Shown here in pieces: positions 16,712-23,392 of a stretch of 44,942 nucleotides of DNA (its first letter is position 1; each line of letters starts with the position of its first letter). The DNA comes from JBAZOY01 sp041648505 (GTDB lineage: Bacteria > Desulfobacterota > Syntrophia > Syntrophales > CG2-30-49-12), in contig JBAZOY010000013.1 of NCBI GenBank assembly GCA_041648505.1, forward strand, positions 1 to 44,942, given 5' to 3'. A program made the translations under genes and the position numbers. The notes under the pieces were generated by a model. That model saw only the letters and a program-made list of their open reading frames with translations. It ran no database searches and was not told the origin of the DNA.

Positions 16712-17599
16712 ATGGAAAATCCTCGGTCCCTGCGATTCGGACCAGACTCCATTACGGTAAATGATGGGGGGGTTAGCTACGAATTTATTCTTCTTGCATT
16801 ACCGGGCCAAAGTATGACTACCACTGTACTTACCCCAATCAAGTCACAACTTAAGCTCTGGAAAAAGCTGGAGCTGCCTAAATATCGCCGGCAAGAGGGC
16901 CTCTTGCTTGCGGAAGGATTCAAGGTTGTGCAGGAGTTACTGAAAAGCACCTGGGAAACAAAAGCGCTCCTGGTAATGGAGGAGAAGCGGGAACAATGGC
17001 AGACTTTCCTGTCTAATATTCCGGAAGATATAGAAGTTTATGGTCTGTCGGCAAAAGAGTGGTCAAACCTAAGTCAGGATAAAGGACCGGAAGGTATAAT
17101 GGCCCTGGCCACTATACCGGTTTCTGGTGATATTTCCGATATCCCTCTGCCAGGGACAGAATATCTCTTGCTGCTGTATCAGATCAATAATCCCGCTAAT
17201 CTTGGTGCTATTATGCGGACGGCCCACTGGTTCGGCATCAGGACGATCGTCCTCAGTACCGGTTCGGTGGATTTTACTAATCCTCGGGTAGTGCGCTCCG
17301 CCATGGGCAGCTTTTTTCACCTCAACATTGTCACCGGTGTCAACTTTCTGGAGGCTTTGCCCAAGATCAAAGAACACTGCTTACTTGTGGGTAGTCACGT
17401 CCGAAGGGGTATCCCCCCCCATCCATGTTACCACGGGGCAGCCCTTCTTCTCGGTTCTGAAACTCACGGCCTGCCGGAAGAGATAGTGGAGATGACCGAT
17501 GAACTGTGGTGCATCCCCGGGGCGGGGAATGCAGAGTCTTTAAGCCTGCCGCAGGCAGGAGCTATCATGATATACGAGTGCCGCAGGAGAGGAGTCTGA
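16712..17599 (+). CDS. TrmH/SpoU-family RNA 2'-O-ribose methyltransferase
   Basis: This enzyme probably methylates a ribose 2'-OH in rRNA or tRNA with S-adenosylmethionine. It has an N-terminal substrate-binding domain (KYRRQEGLLLAEGFKVVQEL) and the knotted SPOUT domain with NNPANLGAIMRTAHWFG (motif 1), LLLGSETHGLPEEIV (motif 2) and ESLSLPQAGAIMIYE (motif 3). In motif 3 the usual Asn (SLN) is Ser, an unusual change. The first 34 residues do not resemble the family, so the true start may be the ATG at 16814 (MTTTVLTPIKSQ). The RNA target cannot be named. Confidence 0.85.
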   Translation: MENPRSLRFGPDSITVNDGGVSYEFILLALPGQSMTTTVLTPIKSQLKLWKKLELPKYRRQEGLLLAEGFKVVQELLKSTWETKALLVMEEKREQWQTFLSNIPEDIEVYGLSAKEWSNLSQDKGPEGIMALATIPVSGDISDIPLPGTEYLLLLYQINNPANLGAIMRTAHWFGIRTIVLSTGSVDFTNPRVVRSAMGSFFHLNIVTGVNFLEALPKIKEHCLLVGSHVRRGIPPHPCYHGAALLLGSETHGLPEEIVEMTDELWCIPGAGNAESLSLPQAGAIMIYECRRRGV

Positions 17600-17738
17600 A
17601 GTCAGAATAAGAGCACTATTTGTCTGAAGCAACTTGCCGAACATTTCATTTTTGGAAAAGTCTGTAAAAACAATTTGAAACAAAAGTAACTGACAGGCAC
17701 GAAAACCAGCCCATGTAAATTAAGATAGTGGATTTAGG

Positions 17739-17767
17739 TTGACATACCCTGCTTTCTATGGGATTAT
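17739..17767 (+). promoter_or_regulatory. candidate promoter for dodecin
   Basis: TTGACA (17739-17744) is followed by a 17-nt spacer and GATTAT (17762-17767); the overlapping TATGAT (17765-17770) is closer to consensus but at 20 nt. It lies about 95 nt before the dodecin ATG. Confidence 0.5.
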
Positions 17768-17862
17768 GATACAGATAGAAGGTTGTTTTCCAGGCATAGC
17801 TTGAAACAATCGAACATGGTGGCCCTAACCGTTAACTTTAACGCTAAGAAAGGAGACAGATT

Positions 17863-18075
17863 ATGCCAGACAGCAGCACTTACAAAATTATTGAGATCGT
17901 AGGAGCAAGCAAAACTTCTTGGGAAGATGCGGTACAAAATGCCGTTACAACTGCAGGAAAAAGTCTTACCGACCTTAGGATTGCTGAAGTTGTCAAACTT
18001 GACGCAACCCTCGAGGGAGGGAAAATTACTAATTACCGGGCAAGAATTAACCTTTCTTTCAAGTACCAGGTATAA
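17863..18075 (+). CDS. dodecin family flavin-binding protein
   Basis: Dodecins form hollow dodecamers that bind and store flavins (FMN or riboflavin) and protect against free-flavin chemistry. The 70-residue sequence has the short beta-alpha-beta-beta pattern, the YKIIEIVGAS start, the flavin-stacking Trp in TSWEDAVQNAV, and the end KITNYRARINLSFKYQV. AAAGGAGA lies before the ATG. It is a single-gene transcript with its own promoter-like site and a terminator. A flavin store fits the flavoprotein-rich operons nearby, but that link is inference. Confidence 0.93.
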   Translation: MPDSSTYKIIEIVGASKTSWEDAVQNAVTTAGKSLTDLRIAEVVKLDATLEGGKITNYRARINLSFKYQV

Positions 18076-18107
18076 TGTATTTTTTTTCAAAGGGCCGCCA
18101 ATAGAAC

Positions 18108-18140
18108 GGGGGGTGCATCTAAAGCACCCCCTTTGCTTTT
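18108..18140 (+). terminator. rho-independent terminator of dodecin
   Basis: A G/C-rich stem (GGGGGTGC with GCACCCCC, loop ATCTAAA) is followed by TTTGCTTTT. It starts about 30 nt after the dodecin stop. Confidence 0.85.
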
Positions 18141-18180
18141 CAGCCGGGATACAGACATGTTCCCCGCGATCCGGGCGGGG

Positions 18181-19065
18181 CTAAAGTCCTGCTTCTTTTA
18201 AAATCTCCGGCACTATCTCCTCTTTTCCGATAGCCATGACATGGACTCCGTCGCAGATCTTTTTCTCCCTGATCTCACGTATCATACGCCCGGCTATTTC
18301 AATCCCTTTGGCTAGAGCGCTTCCCTTGGGGGCGGTGGCCATTTCATCAATGAGAGACTGGGGAACCCTTACACCAGGCACATTTTTGTTCATGTAACGG
18401 GCCATGGGTGCTGATGTGAGAAGAATAATGCCCGCCAGGATCTTTACCGGGAATTGACGGGCGTAAGACATAAAATCCCTGAATTTATCCAGGTCGTAGA
18501 CGGCCTGAGTCTGGATGAACTCTGCCCCAGCCTCTATCTTCTTTTCAAATTTGATTAACTGAGGTTCCAGGGGATTGGCCTCCGGGGTCACGATAGCCCC
18601 GGCACAGAACGACACCGCTCCGTCCAGGTCGTTTCCCCCTAAGTCTTTACCTTGTTCGAGTATACGTATAGTTGCCAGAAGCTGTGAGGAATCTAAATCA
18701 AAAACTCCTTTCGCTTCTTTGTGGTCTCCTACCACTACCGAATCTCCGGTCAGGCAGAGGACATTTTGTATTCCCCGGCTATAGGCAAAGAGAAGGTCAG
18801 CCTGGAGAGCCAATCTGTTCCGATCCCGGCAGGTCATCTGGAGGATGGGCTCTCCACCCTGTTCCTTTACTAAAAGTGCACCTCCCAAAGAGGGGTAGCG
18901 CATGACTGAACTCTGGTGATCGGTAAGATTTATCGCATCTACACAGTCTTTCAAGAGGGCGATATGATGGATCGTCTTTTCCAGATTTGTCCCCTTGGGC
19001 GGACCAACTTCACTGGTAACGACAAACTTTCCGGAGGCTAAAGTCTCTTTGAAGCTTATGGCCAT
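18181..19065 (-). CDS. metF: methylenetetrahydrofolate reductase, MetF subunit
   Basis: MetF is the FAD-containing TIM-barrel enzyme that interconverts 5,10-methylene- and 5-methyl-tetrahydrofolate, a methyl-branch step of the Wood-Ljungdahl pathway. The 294-residue protein shows FVVTSEVGPPKGTNLEK, INLTDHQSSVMRYPSL, the flavin/folate region ILQMTCRDRNRLALQADLL and NVLCLTGDSVVVGDH, and GAEFIQTQAVYDLDKF. It follows metV by 3 nt and is the last gene of the operon. A short GC hairpin (18162-18180) without a T-tract sits at the stop. Its operon partners suggest the electron donor is a NAD(P)H-linked module. Confidence 0.93.
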   Translation of the reverse strand: MAISFKETLASGKFVVTSEVGPPKGTNLEKTIHHIALLKDCVDAINLTDHQSSVMRYPSLGGALLVKEQGGEPILQMTCRDRNRLALQADLLFAYSRGIQNVLCLTGDSVVVGDHKEAKGVFDLDSSQLLATIRILEQGKDLGGNDLDGAVSFCAGAIVTPEANPLEPQLIKFEKKIEAGAEFIQTQAVYDLDKFRDFMSYARQFPVKILAGIILLTSAPMARYMNKNVPGVRVPQSLIDEMATAPKGSALAKGIEIAGRMIREIREKKICDGVHVMAIGKEEIVPEILKEAGL

Positions 19066-19068
19066 GGC

Positions 19069-19734
19069 TTAGATGCTCCTTTCTTCCCGGGGGACTGAAA
19101 AGGCTCCCGGGTGGGGAACCACCTGATGATTTCTAGGTCCCTGATACCTCCGCATGAGATCAATGTTTCCCAGGCCCTTCAGGCGCTGATAAATTAATGT
19201 CCATGCGCAGTCCTTTTGCGGATCAATTTCACATTTTCCATCCTTGGTACCCCCGCAGGGACCATTGACAAGACCCTTATGACAGGTGGTGACCGGGCAT
19301 ATCCCCCCTGTCTCGCCGATGATACAGGTTCCACACTGGGTGCAGACCTCATGGAATTCACCCAGACCCCGTTCCTTCCCGATAAAAAGGGTATCCAGCG
19401 CGGGTATCACAGTTGTTTCCATCCTTGTCGCTACGGTCTGAACTCCAAAAGCACATGTCATGATCAGAAGTGCTTGGGCTTCGGAGATAACCGATTGGTT
19501 TGCGGCCAGTATTTCCTGGGTAATTTCATCACAGGCCACTGGAAGGATTAGATATCCGGTCACTAATCGGTTTGCGGCTTCCAGTTGTTCTTTCATCTGC
19601 AAAACCTCCGGTAACCCGCCGGTACGGCAGAGAGTTACGCATGTCCCGCATCCGATAATGAAAACCCGGGTATAGTCTCCCAGTAAACGTTCTATTTCCT
19701 CCATACTCTTTTGCCTTGTAATGGACCGAATCAT
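19069..19734 (-). CDS. metV: MetV-like zinc/iron-sulfur partner of methylenetetrahydrofolate reductase
   Basis: This 221-residue protein resembles MetV of acetogens, also found as the C-terminal domain of some MTHFR proteins. It has an N-terminal Cys-rich loop (IIGCGTCVTLCRTGG) and a C-terminal cluster-binding region CTQCGTCIIGETGGICPVTTCHKGL followed by NGPCGGTKDGKCEID and DCAWTLIY (quoted in pieces). MetV bridges MetF to electron-supplying subunits. GGAG lies six bases before the ATG. It is 57 nt downstream of the NuoF-GltD fusion gene and nearly abuts metF. Confidence 0.88.
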   Translation of the reverse strand: MIRSITRQKSMEEIERLLGDYTRVFIIGCGTCVTLCRTGGLPEVLQMKEQLEAANRLVTGYLILPVACDEITQEILAANQSVISEAQALLIMTCAFGVQTVATRMETTVIPALDTLFIGKERGLGEFHEVCTQCGTCIIGETGGICPVTTCHKGLVNGPCGGTKDGKCEIDPQKDCAWTLIYQRLKGLGNIDLMRRYQGPRNHQVVPHPGAFSVPREERSI

Positions 19735-19791
19735 GGAGCACTCCTTTAATTTTTTATAGTTCTCAGACTGCTTGAATTATTATAATCTTGT

Positions 19792-22700
19792 CTATCTTTC
19801 CAGATCACACCGGAGACAGCGTGCGGCTTCTTCCTTCGCCTGTTTCTCGGAAAAACCTTTTTCAATTTCCCGAAAATCTCGAATCCTTTCTTCCGGACGA
19901 TGAGCAGGGACCTTCTGACGGGGTTTCATCTCTACCATCTCTTCTCCGGCAGCGAGGTGTACATCGTCAACCACATGGACCTTTTCATCCCTGATTTCAA
20001 TACGGGATGTATCTTTTCTGAGGTATTTGTCGATGGCCAGGGCGGCACGCCGTCCTGCAGCGATAGCATGGATCAGATAAGTCGGCCCCGTAACAAAGTC
20101 TCCGCCGGCAAATATCCCGGGAACGTTTGTGGACAAGCTGTTTGGATCCACCTGGAGAGTTCCCCAGCGCGCCCGTTCCAGCTTACTGTCCGGTGGTAGA
20201 AAACTTAAATCGGGGGCCTGTCCCACCGAGGGGATCAGAGTATGCAGTTCCACAAAGAATTCCGATCCTTCGACAGGGATAGGCCTGCGGCGGCCGGAGG
20301 CTTCCGTCTCTCCCAGAGACATCCGGATACAATGTATACCTTTAAGCTTCCAGCCTTCGCTTACAATGCGTGTCGGACTGACGAGAAAGTGAAACTGAAT
20401 TCCTTCTTCAATAGCCTCCTGGTATTCACTTTCTGTAACCGGCATATCTTCCGGTGTACGACGATAGAAGACATGCACTTCTTTGGCACCCAGACGAAGC
20501 GCTGTACGGGCAGAATCCATTGCTACATTACCACCGCCGATGATTCCCACCTTTTCCCCTACAGAAACAGGCCTTCCTACCTTGACATCGACAAGAAATC
20601 TCAAGCCATAAAGTAATCCCTCCAGGCCCTCTACCTCTCCTGGTATCCCTAACTGACTGCTTCGCTGTGCTCCGGCAGCGATAAAGACCGCGGCATAGCC
20701 CTCTTTCTTGAGGTCATCTACCGTATAGTTTGTATTGATGGGTGTATTGTAGCGGATTTCCACTCCCCTGGCCCGGATGTGGGCGATCTCTTCTTCAATT
20801 ACCTCTTTGGGGAGCCTGAAGTCCGGGATAGCTACGCCTAACATTCCTCCTGCTACCGGCAGGGCCTCGAAAACAGTGGTTTGGTATCCTGTCTTAGCAA
20901 GAAAATAGGCACAGGAAAGCCCTGCCGGCCCGGCCCCAACAATGGCCACTCTCTCTTGTCTGGTTACGGGAAAGGGAGAAGGCGGTTCACCGACGTTTTC
21001 AAAGTACCAATCGGCAGCAAAGCGTTTTAAGGACTTGATGGCTACCGGTGCATCCAGTTCTCCCCTCCGGCATTTGAACTCACAGGGATGGCTGCATATC
21101 CGCCCACAGATGGCAGGAAAGGGGTTTCTCTCTCGTATCAGTTCCGTGGCTTCAACGTATTTCCCCTGGGCAATCAGGGTCACATAGGAAGGGACATCAA
21201 TACCGGCAGGACAGGTATGTTGACAAGCTGAGATAACCATGGCATCGCATACTGCTGCCGGACACTTATGCTCTTTGATGTGGGCTTCATACTCTTCCCT
21301 GAAATAGGTCAGGGTAGAGAGCACAGGATTGGGACATGTTTGTCCCAGGCCACATAGAGCACTCTTTTTCACGGCTTCGCCGATCTTCTGGAGACGTTCG
21401 ATATCTCCTTCTCTTCCCTCTCCCCTGGTAATGCGGGTGAGGATCTTGAGCATCTGAAGGGTTCCAAGTCGGCAGGGGGCGCATTTGCCGCATGACTCAT
21501 CCTGGGTGAAGGTGAGGAAAAAACGGGCGAGATCCACCATGCAGGTGTTCTCATCCAGGACGATAAGCCCCCCGGATCCCATCATTGAGCCTATTTCCCG
21601 CAGAGAGTCGTAATCTATGGGCAGGTCTAAAAAACGAGCGGGGACACACCCGCCTGAAGGCCCTCCCATCTGGGCGGCCTTGAAGTTACGGCCCTTCGGA
21701 ATACCTCCGCCGATATCAAAGATAACCTCCCTTAGTGTGGTACCCATGGGCACTTCCACCAAACCGGTGTTATTGATCCGTCCGGTGAGAGAGAATATCT
21801 TTGTCCCCTTGCTTTTCTCTGTCCCGATATTTGAGTACCATTCCCACCCATTAAGGATTACGGACCTGACATTGGCAAAGGTCTCCACATTATTAATACA
21901 GGTAGGCTTTCCTTTCAGACCGGACTGAGCAGGAAAAGGGGGACGGATACGGGGCATGCCTCTTTTACCTTCCACAGAGGCGATGAGAGCTGTCTCCTCC
22001 CCGCAGACAAAAGCACCGGCGCCCTCTTTTATCTTGATGTAAAAGGAGAAATCTGTACCCAGTATCTTTGATCCAAGAAGACCAAGACCTTCGGCCTGGT
22101 TAATGGCGATCTTCAGGCGTTTTGTGGCGAGAGGGTACTCTGCCCGGACATAGATATACCCCTCCGTGCTTCCCATGGCATATGCGGCGATGAGCATTCC
22201 TTCCAGAACGAGGTGAGGATTCCCTTCCAGTACACTGCGGTCCATGAAGGCCCCCGGGTCTCCTTCGTCGGCGTTGCAAATCAGATATTTCTCTTCTCCC
22301 GGAGATTGCCGGGTAAAACGCCATTTGGTTCCCGTGGGAAAGCCTGCACCTCCCCGGCCGCGCAGCCCCGCTTTTTCAACGCAATCAATGACCTCTTCAG
22401 GGGTCATTGAGGAAAGAGCCCGGCTTATGGCTCCATATCCGTCACGGGCGATATAGTCTTCAATCTTTGTAGGATCAATCCGTCCATTATCACTTAAGAC
22501 ATTTCTTTTCTGTTTTTCGTAGAATGGGACCTCATGCTCATAGATTATTTTCTTTTCCGTTACCGGGTGGGTATAGAGCAATCTTCCGATGACATTCTTT
22601 TTTATGAGGGTTTCCTTGACGATTTCCGGTACATCTTCCTTGGTCAACTGCTGGTATAGTATCTCTTCAGGGAGAATTACCGCCAGGGGACCGCGTTCGC

Positions 22701-22914
22701 AAAATCCATGACAACCTGTTCTTTTGATGTCGATCTTGTCTTTAAGGCCCTGTCTTTCAATCTCTTTCGTAAACGCGTCAATTACTTCCTCAACTCCACG
22801 GACAATGCACCCTGTATCTCCGCAGATCATCACGCAGGGCTTGGCAGGGTCTATCTGTTGTATCAATTCCTGTCGGAAGTTGAGCAAGTCTTTCGAACTT
22901 TTTAATCTTTCCAT
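19792..22914 (-). CDS. three-part fusion: thioredoxin-like [2Fe-2S] domain, NuoF and GltD-like NAD(P)H oxidoreductase
   Basis: This 1040-residue flavoprotein probably handles two pyridine-nucleotide sites. Residues 1-100 are a thioredoxin-like [2Fe-2S] domain (C31, C36, C68, C72). Residues about 105-550 are NuoF with GLRGRGGAGFPTGTKW (183-198), NADEGDPGAFMDRSVLEG and ESCGKCAPC (C475, C478, C481; C521 later). After KCPAAVC (550-556), where the other NuoF of this window continues into a 2x[4Fe-4S] domain, it changes to a GltD/NfnB-like domain. That part has Cys for [4Fe-4S] clusters (564-615), FAD motif VAIVGAGPAGLSC (656-668) and NAD(P)H motif VGIIGGGNVAMDSA (about 789-802) with FYRR after it, suggesting NADPH. 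AGAGGGG precedes the ATG. No frameshift is needed. Confidence 0.9.
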   Translation of the reverse strand: MERLKSSKDLLNFRQELIQQIDPAKPCVMICGDTGCIVRGVEEVIDAFTKEIERQGLKDKIDIKRTGCHGFCERGPLAVILPEEILYQQLTKEDVPEIVKETLIKKNVIGRLLYTHPVTEKKIIYEHEVPFYEKQKRNVLSDNGRIDPTKIEDYIARDGYGAISRALSSMTPEEVIDCVEKAGLRGRGGAGFPTGTKWRFTRQSPGEEKYLICNADEGDPGAFMDRSVLEGNPHLVLEGMLIAAYAMGSTEGYIYVRAEYPLATKRLKIAINQAEGLGLLGSKILGTDFSFYIKIKEGAGAFVCGEETALIASVEGKRGMPRIRPPFPAQSGLKGKPTCINNVETFANVRSVILNGWEWYSNIGTEKSKGTKIFSLTGRINNTGLVEVPMGTTLREVIFDIGGGIPKGRNFKAAQMGGPSGGCVPARFLDLPIDYDSLREIGSMMGSGGLIVLDENTCMVDLARFFLTFTQDESCGKCAPCRLGTLQMLKILTRITRGEGREGDIERLQKIGEAVKKSALCGLGQTCPNPVLSTLTYFREEYEAHIKEHKCPAAVCDAMVISACQHTCPAGIDVPSYVTLIAQGKYVEATELIRERNPFPAICGRICSHPCEFKCRRGELDAPVAIKSLKRFAADWYFENVGEPPSPFPVTRQERVAIVGAGPAGLSCAYFLAKTGYQTTVFEALPVAGGMLGVAIPDFRLPKEVIEEEIAHIRARGVEIRYNTPINTNYTVDDLKKEGYAAVFIAAGAQRSSQLGIPGEVEGLEGLLYGLRFLVDVKVGRPVSVGEKVGIIGGGNVAMDSARTALRLGAKEVHVFYRRTPEDMPVTESEYQEAIEEGIQFHFLVSPTRIVSEGWKLKGIHCIRMSLGETEASGRRRPIPVEGSEFFVELHTLIPSVGQAPDLSFLPPDSKLERARWGTLQVDPNSLSTNVPGIFAGGDFVTGPTYLIHAIAAGRRAALAIDKYLRKDTSRIEIRDEKVHVVDDVHLAAGEEMVEMKPRQKVPAHRPEERIRDFREIEKGFSEKQAKEEAARCLRCDLER

Positions 22915-22924
22915 GCAGGCCCCT

Positions 22925-23392
22925 CTATCTATAAGAATTCAAAATCGTCTCTATCTTCTTAGGATTCATTTTCCCATAGTAATTGCGGTTAACTACCATT
23001 ACCGGTGCCTGAGCGCAGGCGCCAAGACAGGCCACTGTTTCGAGGGTAAAATTATAATCAGGACTGGTTTCGCCATCCTTGAGGTTGAGTTCCCGCTGCA
23101 CTACCCGTAAAACCCCTGTCCCCCCGCGGACATGACAGGCAGTGCCCCGGCAGACCGTAACGATGTTTTTCCCTCTTGGATACGTATAAAACTGGGAGTA
23201 AAAGGTGATGACACCCTGCACTTGAGAGGGAAAAAGCTTTAAGCTCTCGGCAATGTGAGGCATGGTCTCCGGAGGAATATAACCAAAGACCTCCTGCACT
23301 TCCTGTAGAACCGGGATGAGGGCCTCCGGATTAGAACGGTAAGGGTTCAGAATCTCATTAAGCTTGGGGAGCATCGTCTCTAGCTGGTTCAT
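22925..23392 (-). CDS. NuoE/HydC-like [2Fe-2S] subunit (second copy)
   Basis: A second 24-kDa-type subunit has CRGTACHVRGG and CLGACAQAP supplying four ligands of a [2Fe-2S] cluster. The longest open frame starts at 23509, but its first 39 residues lie over the upstream gene and look non-native. The ATG at 23392 (MNQLETMLPKLNEIL) has AAAGGATT upstream and gives a normal 155-residue protein overlapping the upstream gene by 35 nt. It is 10 nt before the NuoF-GltD gene, so both should be made together. Confidence 0.9.
   Translation of the reverse strand: MNQLETMLPKLNEILNPYRSNPEALIPVLQEVQEVFGYIPPETMPHIAESLKLFPSQVQGVITFYSQFYTYPRGKNIVTVCRGTACHVRGGTGVLRVVQRELNLKDGETSPDYNFTLETVACLGACAQAPVMVVNRNYYGKMNPKKIETILNSYR

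Noticed and set aside
18162..18180. GC hairpin at the metF stop as a terminator
   Set aside because: The stem is short and has no T-tract on the metF side; it is mentioned only as a possibility.
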